Part shown: one piece after another, positions 10,101 through 18,829 of the stretch
How the letters are laid out: every line of letters starts with the position of its first letter
Numbering within the stretch: position 1 is the first letter of the stretch
From: Candidatus Iainarchaeum sp.
GTDB lineage: Archaea; Micrarchaeota; Micrarchaeia; Anstonellales; Bilamarchaeaceae
Assembly (NCBI GenBank): GCA_028713495.1
Contig: JAQTOF010000006.1
Location: 1 to 33,221, forward strand
Direction: 5' to 3'
DNA: 33,221 bases
Position numbers and translations under genes: made by a program
The notes under the pieces: model-generated
Seen by the model: the letters and a program-made list of their open reading frames with translations, nothing else
Databases searched by the model: none
What the model was told of the DNA's origin: nothing

Positions 10101-10476
10101 CTATCTGAGCGATCCGGCCAACCCGTTCGATAGCGGCCTTTTCATAAAACTGAGGCGGGGCAACCAGGAGCACTCGCTTGACGCGCTGTCAGGCGGGGAG
10201 AAGACGCTGGTCGCGCTCATGTTCATATTCGCACTGCAGCTGTTCAAGCCTGCGCCGTTCTACATCCTTGACGAGGTGGATGCGGCCCTGGACAAGCCCA
10301 ACAGCAAGAACCTGGCCGACCTGGTGGCCAAGATGAGCAGGGACAGCCAGTTCATCCTCGTTACCCATAACGATACGGTCATGTCGAGCGCGGAATCCGT
10401 GATCGGCGTGACAAAATCCGACAATGTGTCAAAGCTTGTCGGCATAAAACTTAAACAGGTGGTGACTCAGACATGA
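7102..10476 (+). CDS. smc: Chromosome segregation protein SMC (1124 aa)
   Basis: N-terminal Walker A GPNGSGKSNLCDAIRFVMGE, long coiled coils, hinge region, C-terminal LSGGEKTLVALMFIFALQLFKPAPFYILDEVDAALD. Confidence 0.97.
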   Translation: MVFISRLKLRNFKSFKAADITLPKTFICFAGPNGSGKSNLCDAIRFVMGETSLKSLRAKKVTDLIHTGSRTAEVTMIMEDGNNGGGHRYEIKRAIREDGKIKYRFNDKRTTRSTVLEALKKHNLDESGRNTIAQGEVQRVISMNGKERRTIIDSVAGIADFEEKKKEAVHELDIVDTRIKDARLVLGERKTFLEDLGRERDVALKYIDAKKALTDAKGTLLKNEMDRLDKDLKDSSNHEEKLIALQKVKEAEMAEVEKAIADVEVERAKISQDIQAKQKTNALIRKLEELKASCGSKRQLIDDKEASVKTLKSDAEVLAKEIEKEKHAMEKLGEGLSELETHLKEAEEKLAAEGGMAEDVRVTGFRKSLEAQEKELSSVREKLAVLESEANAAKQLMDARKEEEKSISPKEGGEKEESEHPDDLRRQADRIAKDIEKSFSRTKEINAKMAELDKEMLTLKEKAAIFRVRSSPQLANPALGFISELTKDKKTGIYGTVADLISFDNKHANAVEAAGGARLLYVVVDSVDTATATIEKLKAAKAGRATFIPLDTVRTNAPAKANGFSSVMDVVDFKGEVRRAVEYVFADTLLVDSVSDAKKLGIGTGRMVTLDGEIFERSGIVSGGRTQGGMLGANQLRKIENELNEVKATKDAFLQELYSIREDESKMRAEKSQIEIKIKTLEMTRKMEDERRKESEALVKRKEQLGEEIARLGKEIEAKHAEKEKLKGSLGSMEKKASDLKAELHAAEEEFRKHTEATSKKRAEMSAKVSSLRAKIEGKKSESELRMKELSAKEERLSKLGKDEKDAHSRIGEVKKQIKDEETEITAVEEKISAVSKDIEKLFEQLKSYEDKLENLGGKRGKMRMDLDKAGRDVGQFTVKKATAATRLEDIKAEFASYSTAEFIKANKEELNRMITDSETTLAALGNVNMAAIEMYGKKKAEIDDVESRIGKLDTEREAILSMISEIDEHKKAAFFETFDAVSQNFSGMFKHISVGQGHLYLSDPANPFDSGLFIKLRRGNQEHSLDALSGGEKTLVALMFIFALQLFKPAPFYILDEVDAALDKPNSKNLADLVAKMSRDSQFILVTHNDTVMSSAESVIGVTKSDNVSKLVGIKLKQVVTQT

Positions 10477-10997
10477 AACGCGCGCTTTTCGTAGGAAGGT
10501 TCCAGCCGTTCCATCACGGCCATCAGTATGCCCTGAAGAAGCTGCTGAAGAAATACAAGGAAGTGGTGGTCGTCATCGGCAGCTCGACGGACTCGTTCAC
10601 CCTGGACAACCCGTTCACGTGCGGGGAGAGGTTGGAGATGATCCGGGCATGCTTCAGCAAGAGCGAGCTCGCCAGGCTGATCATCGTGCCGGTGCCTGAT
10701 GTGAACGACAACAGGATATGGGTGGACTACGTGTTCATGCACATCCCGCCAATCGATGAGGTCTACTCCAACAACCAGCTGGTGAAGATGCTCTTCTCAA
10801 AGCACGGCATACTGGTGAAGACCGTCGAGTTCTATGACCGCGGGCCGAAAGAGGGCTCCACCATAAGGAGGCTCATGGCAGACGGGAAAAGGGAATGGAC
10901 CATCCATGTGCCCAAGAATGCGGTGCAGTATCTGGACTCCATAGATGCTGACCAGAGGATAAAGAAGCTCGTCAGGATGGGAGCGAGACACTCCTGA
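10473..10997 (+). CDS. Archaeal-type nicotinamide-nucleotide adenylyltransferase
   Basis: MKRALFVGRFQPFHHGH nucleotidyltransferase motif, EGSTIRRLM C-terminal motif; ATGA overlap with smc stop. Confidence 0.92.
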   Translation: MKRALFVGRFQPFHHGHQYALKKLLKKYKEVVVVIGSSTDSFTLDNPFTCGERLEMIRACFSKSELARLIIVPVPDVNDNRIWVDYVFMHIPPIDEVYSNNQLVKMLFSKHGILVKTVEFYDRGPKEGSTIRRLMADGKREWTIHVPKNAVQYLDSIDADQRIKKLVRMGARHS

Positions 10998-12051
10998 CGG
11001 ATATCACTTTGTCCCCTACGACCAGCGCGGTGACGTTCAGCGAGATGTTCTCATCCACAGCATGTTCTTTCTGGGTCTCCAGCACGAACGGGGTCGTCCC
11101 GAAATCGTACTGGGTCGATGCGCCTGATATGTCCAATGTGTAGCCATAGCTCACAGAAGCATTGAAGGGTATGTCAGGCGTCTGGTTTGTGGTGATGACG
11201 AGCGTGGATGCTGGAAGGCTGTACTGCACATCCTGGAAGTTCAGGCCGATCTGCGTCGCGTTGGTGAACGAAGGCTCCACCTGGGCGCTCGACGCGTCTA
11301 TGTATGTTATGTATGGGAACTGCTTCTTGGTCAGGATCTGGTCCACAGTCAGGGGAGTGGTGAAGATGATCGAGTCCAGCCTCCTGTAATTGGCTGTTCC
11401 GTATTGCGTCAGGTCGCCCAACGAGCTTCTGCTCTCCCATGGTATCGAATAGACGTATATCTTGTAGTCGAGCGAGGCGACCCTGGCTTCCAGCGGGATG
11501 ACCGCTTCCTGCATCATGATGGCCGCGGAGCGGTAATCTATGATGAAACCTTCGTTGACGACCGCTATGAGGGAGACTGTGACATCGCTGTCAGTATCAA
11601 GCAGGGGCTCGGTGACCACGCGGATGACGCCGTAGGCAGGTGTCGCGTTAACCTTGCCAGTGGCAGTGTCCACCACTATGTCTTCTGTCACCGCGATGTT
11701 GGCTATGGCAAGGGCGCTGACATTCTGCTGCCTAAGGAAAGCGCCGAGGGGATAGACATCGTCCCTGGTCTCGGTCTCCACCACGTAGCCATCGGTATCA
11801 GACTTAACGTTCTTCACGCCGCTGTGCAGCCTTAGGTCTTCTATGACGGACTGGCTGGTGTTGAGAGGGAGGAAAAGCATCGGATCGTAGGTCCTAATGG
11901 TGCCATTGAATGTCGCGGTGCCGGTGCTATTCATCCCGGTCGGCGTTCCGGTGCCGATCTGCGTGTATGCGCCGCCGAAGAAGAACAGTTCGGTTATGAA
12001 TCCGATGACCACTACCAAGGCCAGTATCTTTATGATGTCGCTCTTTTCCAT
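10972..12051 (-). CDS. Membrane-anchored extracellular protein of unknown function
   Basis: 359 aa with one N-terminal TM segment (IIKILALVVVIGFITELFFFGGAY) and a Thr/Asn-rich exported-type remainder; no recognised family. Confidence 0.7.
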   Translation of the reverse strand: MEKSDIIKILALVVVIGFITELFFFGGAYTQIGTGTPTGMNSTGTATFNGTIRTYDPMLFLPLNTSQSVIEDLRLHSGVKNVKSDTDGYVVETETRDDVYPLGAFLRQQNVSALAIANIAVTEDIVVDTATGKVNATPAYGVIRVVTEPLLDTDSDVTVSLIAVVNEGFIIDYRSAAIMMQEAVIPLEARVASLDYKIYVYSIPWESRSSLGDLTQYGTANYRRLDSIIFTTPLTVDQILTKKQFPYITYIDASSAQVEPSFTNATQIGLNFQDVQYSLPASTLVITTNQTPDIPFNASVSYGYTLDISGASTQYDFGTTPFVLETQKEHAVDENISLNVTALVVGDKVISVRSVSLPS

Positions 12052-12129
12052 GTTGAACTACCCGCACCTGAAACAGATTCGATGAGGAAGCTAATGGGAC
12101 GGTTAAAATTAAAAATGGGAGCGCGCCCC

Positions 12130-13089
12130 TCAGATGCCGTCCATCGCCTTCGCGAGGATGGCCATTGGATCCAGCTTTTCAGCTGTGTCCCTGTAGAGGG
12201 CGAGCCTCTTGTGATTGAGCGTCTTCGCATAATCTATGGCTGCCTGGAGGGATTCTGCTGTCAGAAAATCTTTGTCCAGCAACACACCGATGCCTTTCTT
12301 TTCCAGCATTAAAGCATTGTTGTATCTCTCGGAATATGTCTTGTCCACGATGCAAAGCACAGGCTTGCCATAGGAAAGCGCCTCCATGATGGTCGTATGG
12401 CCGCCGTGGCATATGACGAGCTCAGCATCCGCGTAACAGGACCGGATGTCGGTCTTGCCGCCATAGATGGCCTGGCCGCCCAGATAGGGCTTCAGCTCTT
12501 TCTCCAGGAGGCCTGCGACCACGAACCTCTTGTTGTGGCTGATCTGCTTCCGCCTCTCGACCAGAGGCCCTATGAATGCGAGCGGGAACGAGCTATCCAG
12601 GTTGAGCGCTGTAACCGTGAGCGGTGGGGGGAAATCAGGCACGATGATGATGCGGGCCGACAGCATGAGCCGGTCCAGCAAAGAGCCTGCGACCTTCTTC
12701 TGCAGGTGGCCGTGCACGCCGACAAGGGCAGAGGTATCATTGCTTATGTATACCGCCTTCTTGCCAGCGAGTCCTGCTATGGCAAGGCCAAGCGGTGAAC
12801 CGTCCACTATGACCAGGTCCACTTTCATGAAATGCGCCTGTATCTTCGCAAGGCTGGCAGGCTTGAGGAAGCGGATAAGGTCCGTTATCTCACTGGCGAT
12901 CTGGACTTTCTCCTTGCCGGCCCTTATCACATAGGGCGGGGGGGTCTCTATGAAATGCATGGCATTGAGCCTGCAGTATTCGGCTCCTTTGCCGAATGTC
13001 ATTATCGGGAAGCCGAAATGCCTGGCGATTATGCTGTCCCTTGCGGCATGGCCGTAACCGTTGCCTTCGGAGAATATGAGAGCTTTCAT
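12130..13089 (-). CDS. Glycosyltransferase, GT-B fold (MurG/GT28- or MGT-like)
   Basis: GNGYGHAARD N-terminal motif and VICHGGHTTIMEALSYGKPVLCI donor-binding motif. Confidence 0.85.
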   Translation of the reverse strand: MKALIFSEGNGYGHAARDSIIARHFGFPIMTFGKGAEYCRLNAMHFIETPPPYVIRAGKEKVQIASEITDLIRFLKPASLAKIQAHFMKVDLVIVDGSPLGLAIAGLAGKKAVYISNDTSALVGVHGHLQKKVAGSLLDRLMLSARIIIVPDFPPPLTVTALNLDSSFPLAFIGPLVERRKQISHNKRFVVAGLLEKELKPYLGGQAIYGGKTDIRSCYADAELVICHGGHTTIMEALSYGKPVLCIVDKTYSERYNNALMLEKKGIGVLLDKDFLTAESLQAAIDYAKTLNHKRLALYRDTAEKLDPMAILAKAMDGI

Positions 13090-13093
13090 TTCA

Positions 13094-14101
13094 TCACCTC
13101 GGCTGCTGTTGGGTGACGCAGTGTATGGCGCCTAATCCCCAGACAAGCGGCTCGCAATATATCGGTACGACTTTCCTGCCTTTGAAATGCTCTTCCAGCA
13201 ATGCTATGGCTTTCTCGTCATTGGCATGCTTGAAGACAGGAAGCAGGACCACGGAATTGCCTATATAGAAGTTGGCATAGCTCGCAGGCAGGCGGCCATA
13301 ATCAGAGCGGACAGGGCCAGGCATCGGCAACGGCTTGACTTCCAATGGCTCACCGTCCTGGTCATGCGCCTTGCCCAGCATGTCGAAGTTGTGCCTGAGG
13401 AGAGCGTAATTCTCGTCGGTTTTGTGCTCCTCTACTGCGCAGAGGACTGTTTTCGGCCCTACGAACCTGGCGATGTCGTCTACATGGCCGTCGGTATCAT
13501 CGCCTGCTATGCCTTCCTTCAGCCAGATTATGTTCGAAGCGCCCAGGTATTCCTTGAGCTGTCCTTCTATCTGCCCTTTGCCCAGATGATGGTTGCGGTT
13601 GGGGTTGAGCAGGCATTGCTCGGTCGTGAGGAGCGTGCCCTTGCCATTGACATCTATGGAGCCGCCTTCAAGGATCATTCCTGGCTTCAGGACCTCCATG
13701 CCGAGCATCGGGGCGATATGGGACACCACCTGGTCGTCCTTCATCAGTTCCTCGTATTTCCCTCCCCAGGCATTGAACGTCCATTTGGTTATCTTCAGCT
13801 TGCCTGCATCCCTGACGAATATCGGTCCATAGTCCCGCATCCAGACATCCACTGTCTTTATCCTGTGCAGCAGGACGTTCTTCCTGGCGCCGGCCTCGTC
13901 CAGCATCTTCCTGATGCGTTCTTCTTGTTTTTCATCATCAACGAGCACATGGACATTCTCGCCAGCACTGAGGGCTGAGATCATCTGGGCATAGATATCC
14001 TCGACCTTGGGGAGCACGTCTCCAGGGAATGTCTCCGGGTCTTTTGGCCATGATAGCCATGTGGCTTCATGCGGCTCCCATTCGGCAGGCATCAGGTTCA
14101 T
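13094..14101 (-). CDS. aguA: Agmatine deiminase
   Basis: MPAEWEPHEATWLSWP, VWMRDYGPIFV, ILEGGSIDVNGKGTLLTTEQCLLNPNRN, DDTDGHVDDIARFV, catalytic Cys in GLGAIHCVTQQQPR. Confidence 0.93.
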   Translation of the reverse strand: MNLMPAEWEPHEATWLSWPKDPETFPGDVLPKVEDIYAQMISALSAGENVHVLVDDEKQEERIRKMLDEAGARKNVLLHRIKTVDVWMRDYGPIFVRDAGKLKITKWTFNAWGGKYEELMKDDQVVSHIAPMLGMEVLKPGMILEGGSIDVNGKGTLLTTEQCLLNPNRNHHLGKGQIEGQLKEYLGASNIIWLKEGIAGDDTDGHVDDIARFVGPKTVLCAVEEHKTDENYALLRHNFDMLGKAHDQDGEPLEVKPLPMPGPVRSDYGRLPASYANFYIGNSVVLLPVFKHANDEKAIALLEEHFKGRKVVPIYCEPLVWGLGAIHCVTQQQPR

Positions 14102-14102
14102 A

Positions 14103-14948
14103 TCATCCCTCTGTTATCTTCCCGTATGTCTCTGGCCTCCTGTTGTGGAAGAAGCGCCAGCCTTCTTTCACATCCTTGCCAAGCGAAAGGTCTATCTGCG
14201 CCATCACTATCTGCTCCTTGTCCCCTCCCCTGGCAAGCAATGTGCCGAACTGCGAGCTGATGAATGAACCGCCCCAGAACTGCATGCCGCCTTCCCTGCC
14301 AATCCTGTTGACAGATGCGACTGCGACGCCATTGGCTATCGCATGGCCGCGCTGCACAGTGGTCCATGCGTCCTGCCAGCTGCCCTCTGACTGCTCGGTG
14401 CCGTAGATAAGGCCTATGGCAGTCGGGTAGAATATGATGTCCGCGTCCATCAGGGAGACGATGCGCGCGGCCTCAGGGAACCATTGGTCATAGCAGATGA
14501 GCGTCGCGATCTTCCCGTATTTCGTGTCGAATACCTTGTAGCCCAAATCGCCTGGCTTGAAATAATTCTGCTCATAGAACTTCGGGTCGTGCGGCACGTG
14601 CATCTTGCGGTATTTGCCGAGCATCTTGCCCTTCTCGTCGAACACCATGGACGTGTTGTAGAATGATTTGCCGTCCTTCTCGAATATGGAACCGCCTACG
14701 ACTATCACATCGTTCTCTTTCGCGACCTTTGAAAGCGCCGCACTGGTATCGCCAGGGATCGCTTCGGCATATTTCACTGCATCAGCCTTCTCCTCCTGCG
14801 GGAAATATGGCGATGTGAACAGCTCCGGCAAAGCGATCACATGCGCGCCCCGCGATGCTGCGGTCTCGATATGTTTCACCGCTTTGGCCAGGTTCTTCGC
14901 CGGCTCATCCGACATGGCCATCTGTATAAGACCCAACGTGACTTTCAT
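14103..14948 (-). CDS. aguB: N-carbamoylputrescine amidase (carbon-nitrogen hydrolase family)
   Basis: Nitrilase-superfamily motifs: PELFTSPYF (Glu), YRKMHVP (Lys), LICYDQWFPEAAR (Cys); adjacent to aguA. Confidence 0.9.
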   Translation of the reverse strand: MKVTLGLIQMAMSDEPAKNLAKAVKHIETAASRGAHVIALPELFTSPYFPQEEKADAVKYAEAIPGDTSAALSKVAKENDVIVVGGSIFEKDGKSFYNTSMVFDEKGKMLGKYRKMHVPHDPKFYEQNYFKPGDLGYKVFDTKYGKIATLICYDQWFPEAARIVSLMDADIIFYPTAIGLIYGTEQSEGSWQDAWTTVQRGHAIANGVAVASVNRIGREGGMQFWGGSFISSQFGTLLARGGDKEQIVMAQIDLSLGKDVKEGWRFFHNRRPETYGKITEG

Positions 14949-14950
14949 AA

Positions 14951-15898
14951 TCAAACCTCCTGTGTGAGAAGTGTTTTTAACCTCTGCAGGCTCTGCTGCG
15001 GTTTTTCTATCGTGTTTAGGAGATAGACCGGAGCCTCTGAGAAGAGCTGCATGAAGAATTGCTTCCTCTTGGCTATCTTCTCTCTTGTGCGCATGAGCTG
15101 GTGCGGGTTGCAGAAATCGTTCTTCACCATGAAAGCGAGCGCCTCTTCCGCTGTGAGGCGTTTCAATGGAGGCAATTCCTTGTCCCTTGTGAGCAGAACG
15201 GTCAGGGCGAGCGTGGAATCCGAACGTATCCTGTCGCTGCCCAGCAGTTGCCTGACATCGACCACTGCGCGCTCTTTCCCGTCTTTCTTCAATCCTTTCA
15301 GCCTGTCGCAGTATTCAGGCCAGTCTGTGCCCAGATTGCCGCGGATATAGGAGTTCTTCTCCGAGGAATAGACAAGGGTCGCGTTGTCTGCCTGCCTTAC
15401 GAAGAACCAGTCGTCTGTGAGGAAATTGCAGCGCTTGTCCAGCAACAGGCCGTAGGTCAGGGTGGTCTTTCCGCTGCCTGACGGGCCGATGATGGCCATA
15501 CCCCTGCCGTTCCTGTCCACGAATGAGCCATGGATGGAATATCTCCTGTGCTCTGATGTGAAGTCCTCGAGGAACTCGGCGACAAGGGCCAGGGCGATGC
15601 TTTTTATCCAGCCGTAGTAGCCGCAGCCTTCCACGATGACCGTCTTTGATGCAGGCTCGTAGAGGACACGGAGCTTTTTCCCTGAGATCGCGAAAAGGCG
15701 TGCGTGCGGCCTTATCCAGTCAGGCATGGGTTCGAAGTTGTCTTCCCACATGTCCTTGAACTCGTGGCTGTCCGTGAAGAGCTTGACACAGGTGCCATGG
15801 ATCGCTGCTTTTCTTTCGAAAAGGGATGATGAGTATATCTTCTCCATCAGCTTCTCTTTGACTTTTGGGGAAATGAGCGTGACCTTGTATTCCTGCAT
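14951..15898 (-). CDS. HPr kinase (HprK)-like P-loop protein
   Basis: HGSFVDRNGRGMAIIGPSGSGKTTLTYGLLLDKRCNFLTDDWFFV: Walker A followed by the LTDD pattern of HprK C-terminal-domain-like proteins. Confidence 0.7.
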   Translation of the reverse strand: MQEYKVTLISPKVKEKLMEKIYSSSLFERKAAIHGTCVKLFTDSHEFKDMWEDNFEPMPDWIRPHARLFAISGKKLRVLYEPASKTVIVEGCGYYGWIKSIALALVAEFLEDFTSEHRRYSIHGSFVDRNGRGMAIIGPSGSGKTTLTYGLLLDKRCNFLTDDWFFVRQADNATLVYSSEKNSYIRGNLGTDWPEYCDRLKGLKKDGKERAVVDVRQLLGSDRIRSDSTLALTVLLTRDKELPPLKRLTAEEALAFMVKNDFCNPHQLMRTREKIAKRKQFFMQLFSEAPVYLLNTIEKPQQSLQRLKTLLTQEV

Positions 15899-15915
15899 GT
15901 AGTGGATGGAGAGGC

Positions 15916-15925
15916 AAAATTTATA
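15916..15925 (-). promoter_or_regulatory. TATA-like element for the HprK-like/aguB/aguA/GT operon
   Basis: Minus strand CCTATAAATTTT about 25 nt upstream of ATG at 15898 (leaderless geometry). Confidence 0.5.
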
Positions 15926-15935
15926 GGCGCAACTA

Positions 15936-16065
15936 TTTTGATGACACCGGCTTACATCGCAGGCTATCAGGAACGCTGATTAGACACTTCGTAACGAATG
16001 GTTTCGCTCATCTAGACGAATCAGCAACTGCGCGATAGACTCCGAGCACTTGATGAGCATCAAAG
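15936..16065. ncRNA. Candidate structured RNA element in intergenic gap
   Basis: Three nested colinear helices: TTTGATG(15937-43)/CATCAAA(16058-64), ATCGCAG(15956-62)/CTGC(GC)GAT(16028-36), GCTGATT(15975-81)/AATCAGC(16019-25), plus apical TTCG-TAA-CGAA. No ORF. Confidence 0.4.
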
Positions 16066-16539
16066 TTAAAGCCCCAACTCTTCCTTGATCGGGTTGTATT
16101 CATGAGGCTGTTTGTAATAATCCACGATTATATGGGTCGTGGTCTTCGCGACCACCTTGGTCGCCTGCATCCTCCTCATGAATCCGGCCAGGTGCTTCTC
16201 ATCCCTCACCCTTGCGATGACCAGCGCGTCCTGCTCCCCGCTCATCAGGATGAAAGAGACGATCTCAGGGAATTTCGCCGCAGGCCTCAGGGCACCCTCC
16301 CAGTCTTTCTCCATGTTCACCCTGAGGAACATCAGGACATCCAGCATCTTGCCCACTTTGGGGAAATCCACCACTGCCTGGTATTTCTTTATCACACCGT
16401 TCTGCTCCAGCTTCTTCACCCTCTGGAGCAAGGTGTTCGGATGTATCCTGAGCTTCCTTGAGAGCTCCTTGGACATCATCTTCGAATTCTCGATTAGAGA
16501 CGACAGAATCCGTTTGTCCGTCTGGTCCAGCTTATCCAC
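16066..16539 (-). CDS. Lrp/AsnC-family transcriptional regulator (GTG start)
   Basis: LDQTDKRILSSLIENSKMMSKELSRKLRIHPNTLLQRVKKLEQNGVIKKYQAVVDF: AsnC-type HTH followed by RAM-like domain. Confidence 0.9.
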   Translation of the reverse strand: MDKLDQTDKRILSSLIENSKMMSKELSRKLRIHPNTLLQRVKKLEQNGVIKKYQAVVDFPKVGKMLDVLMFLRVNMEKDWEGALRPAAKFPEIVSFILMSGEQDALVIARVRDEKHLAGFMRRMQATKVVAKTTTHIIVDYYKQPHEYNPIKEELGL

Positions 16540-16557
16540 ACGACCACCCCCCTCTGA

Positions 16558-16587
16558 ATGTGTATATGCCTGAAAAAGTATTTAAAC
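16558..16587. promoter_or_regulatory. Divergent TATA elements for Lrp (-) and UbiA-family gene (+)
   Basis: GTATTTAAAC (about 16577-16586) about 26 nt before ATG 16609; minus-strand GCATATACAC about 20 nt before the Lrp start. Confidence 0.5.
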
Positions 16588-16608
16588 CAGGGAGGGGATT
16601 GATGACGC

Positions 16609-17454
16609 ATGTACCTGGGAGAGTGGGTGAAACTCACGCGCTTCGAACATGCGGTGATGCTTGCTTTTGCGGTCCTCATAGCCGAGACCATAGCATTAGG
16701 AGCGCTTCCACCGCCAACGCTGATAATCGCGCTATCGTTATTGATTCCTGTATTCAGCGAGATGGGATCCTTCGCGCTCAACGATTATATGGATATGGAG
16801 ACCGACAAGCTCAACAAGAAAAACAGGCCATTGGTCAAAGGGACGATAAAACCAAAAACCGCGCTATACTTCTCGCTGCTCGCTCTCGCCATATCCACAG
16901 CCCTCGCTTATTTCGTGGGTGTGTTGGCGTTCATTATCGCGCTCGCTTTCAATGCAGTGGCGATATTATACAACTGGAAGCTCAAGGACCTTCCACTGGC
17001 TGGCAATGCGTATATCGCGCTGACTATGGCCATACCGTTCATCTTCGGCAATTTCGTCGTGTCGATCGCGCTCTCCCCGGTCGTCCTGATCCTCGCGGTT
17101 CTGGGTTTTGTGGCTGGTCTGGCAAGGGAGATAGTGAAATCAGCCCAGGACATGGAAGGGGATATCAAGGCAAGGAACTCAAAGACTCTGCCCGTGGTCA
17201 TCGGCAGGAAACGGGCTCTCGCGGTCGCCCTGGGGTTATACCTCTCGTTCATACCACTCACCGCAGTGCCCTTCGCCATGGGATTGGATGCAGCTCCGTT
17301 ACAGCTAGCTTTCATAGGCGCTGCTGACGGCTTGATCCTCGCCACCTGCTACCTGGTGGCCAGGAGGCCTAAAGAGTCCTACAAATTCGCAAGGGATGCC
17401 AGCCTGGCGGCGTTCATGCTTGGTATGGTAGGCATTTTCCTTGCGGTTTTATGA
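16609..17454 (+). CDS. UbiA-family prenyltransferase, probable digeranylgeranylglyceryl phosphate synthase
   Basis: ALNDYMDMETDKLNKKNRPLVKG (NDxxDxxxD) and REIVKSAQDMEGDIKA second Asp-rich motif; multi-TM. Confidence 0.85.
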   Translation: MYLGEWVKLTRFEHAVMLAFAVLIAETIALGALPPPTLIIALSLLIPVFSEMGSFALNDYMDMETDKLNKKNRPLVKGTIKPKTALYFSLLALAISTALAYFVGVLAFIIALAFNAVAILYNWKLKDLPLAGNAYIALTMAIPFIFGNFVVSIALSPVVLILAVLGFVAGLAREIVKSAQDMEGDIKARNSKTLPVVIGRKRALAVALGLYLSFIPLTAVPFAMGLDAAPLQLAFIGAADGLILATCYLVARRPKESYKFARDASLAAFMLGMVGIFLAVL

Positions 17455-17542
17455 CCGGATTTCGGCAAAAGACGAAAAACGCAACGCTAAAGTTTTTAAA
17501 TAAGGCAAGTGGCCGATTAGACTTGCCAAGAGGTGATAGTGA

Positions 17543-17926
17543 ATGGCGAAAGAACAGAAATATGGCGAGTGGGCATTCCTAGGCGGATTGATCCTCGCAC
17601 TATTAGTTGGTGTGGCTTCAGGATTCATTGGAGCGACCATGCTGCCGGTTGTGATGGCAGTGCTGGCGATCCTTGGTCTTGTGGTCGGATTCCTGAACAT
17701 CAGTGAGAAGGAGGTCAACGCCTTCCTGATAGCGACGATTGCCCTGTTGATGGCATTCAACTCGCTGGGCCCGATAACAAGCGTAATCCAGAACGCCATG
17801 GGAGATACCGGCATAATGCTGGTCGCATGGCTGAGCGGCTTCATGGGAGCTGTGGTGGCGTTCATATCGCCAGCTGCTTTCATAGTGGCGCTGAAGGCCA
17901 TCTACAACCTGGCCAGGAGCGACTGA
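17543..17926 (+). CDS. Small conserved-type membrane protein (about 4 TM)
   Basis: 127 aa of hydrophobic segments; TATA-like TTTTTAAATA and GAGGTGA SD upstream. Confidence 0.7.
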   Translation: MAKEQKYGEWAFLGGLILALLVGVASGFIGATMLPVVMAVLAILGLVVGFLNISEKEVNAFLIATIALLMAFNSLGPITSVIQNAMGDTGIMLVAWLSGFMGAVVAFISPAAFIVALKAIYNLARSD

Positions 17927-17931
17927 ACGTC

Positions 17932-17962
17932 GTCTCCTTTTTTCTCTTTTTGTTTGGGTTTT
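17932..17962 (+). terminator. T-rich terminator
   Basis: TCTCCTTTTTTCTCTTTTTGTTTGGGTTTTTC after the stop codon. Confidence 0.4.
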
Positions 17963-18033
17963 TCATGGTATATCTTGTTCTAGCGGCTGAGTTATATATA
18001 GTATTAAAAAGTGTCACGTCTAATTAAGTTCCC

Positions 18034-18378
18034 ATGAACGGACGCAGAAGGACGATTGGCGGCGCCAAGGGGCGCAGTATGGGGGGCGCCGATGCGCATC
18101 AGGGCGTAGATAGGCTCATGTCGGGTCTGATGCATACGCCTCTGACAGAAACAAGGATAGCATCTTTGGAACAGATGGGGACTGATGATGCGAAACGCAT
18201 GGCCATCGCGGATTACTTGTGCGAGCACACGGCGCCTGAGGAAGCTATCAGGATGATCATGATGATGAAAGATACCAGGATACTCAAGGAGATAGTATCT
18301 CTCACGAAAAATACGAGCGTAAGAAACGCGGCTCTGGACCGGGTCGCAGCCATAGAAGACGATACGCTCAGGAGCTAG
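18034..18378 (+). CDS. Hypothetical small helical protein
   Basis: 114 aa; upstream TATA-like TTATATATAG (about 17992-18001) about 35-40 nt before ATG; no family recognised. Confidence 0.55.
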   Translation: MNGRRRTIGGAKGRSMGGADAHQGVDRLMSGLMHTPLTETRIASLEQMGTDDAKRMAIADYLCEHTAPEEAIRMIMMMKDTRILKEIVSLTKNTSVRNAALDRVAAIEDDTLRS

Positions 18379-18471
18379 CGGTCCGAGGAACAGTCTTTTT
18401 AAAGATTACCCTATGATAACAAATCAGCCAATTCTTAGTCCTCTGAAGAGGGCGAGCCGAAGGTGGCGAAT

Positions 18472-18819
18472 ATGAAAGTGAAAAAGGACAATCAGATTCT
18501 TCTGTCTCTCATAGAGACGTTGAATAGGACGGAGAAACCGTTCTGGAAGAAGGTTGCATACGAACTCTCCAGGCCGAGGAGGCAGAGGGCAGAGGTCAAC
18601 CTCAGCAAGCTGGACGCATACTCCGGCGAGGAAGGCACAGTCATAGTGCCTGGCAAAGTCCTGGCGTCAGGCTCTGTGTCCAAGAAAGTGAATGTGGCGG
18701 CATTCGCCTTCAGCGAGAGGGCGAAGCAGCTGATAAGCGCCGCAGGCGGCAAGGCCATGACCATAGAGAGCCTGCACAAGTCCAACCCCGAAGGAAGGGG
18801 AGTCATGATCCTGAAGTGA
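18472..18819 (+). CDS. rpl18e: 50S ribosomal protein L18e
   Basis: LLSLIETLNRTEKPFWKKVAYELSRPRRQRAEVNLSKLDAY...GTVIVPGKVLASG. GTG at 18463 is an alternative start. Confidence 0.92.
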   Translation: MKVKKDNQILLSLIETLNRTEKPFWKKVAYELSRPRRQRAEVNLSKLDAYSGEEGTVIVPGKVLASGSVSKKVNVAAFAFSERAKQLISAAGGKAMTIESLHKSNPEGRGVMILK

Positions 18820-18829
18820 GTTGATATTC

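Noticed and set aside
13187-13978. 263-aa plus ORF antisense to aguA
   Set aside because: aguA has catalytic motifs across the whole interval; the antisense product shows no recognisable motif.
15936-16065. C/D-box sRNA at the intergenic element (TGATGA, CTGA, GATGA present on one or both strands)
   Set aside because: C-to-D spacings are ~30-37 nt rather than the ~10-12 nt of archaeal C/D guides; boxes deviate from RUGAUGA.
16458-17327. 289-aa plus ORF overlapping the UbiA-family gene
   Set aside because: Out-of-frame shadow of a well-supported membrane enzyme; no domain recognised; begins within the Lrp gene.
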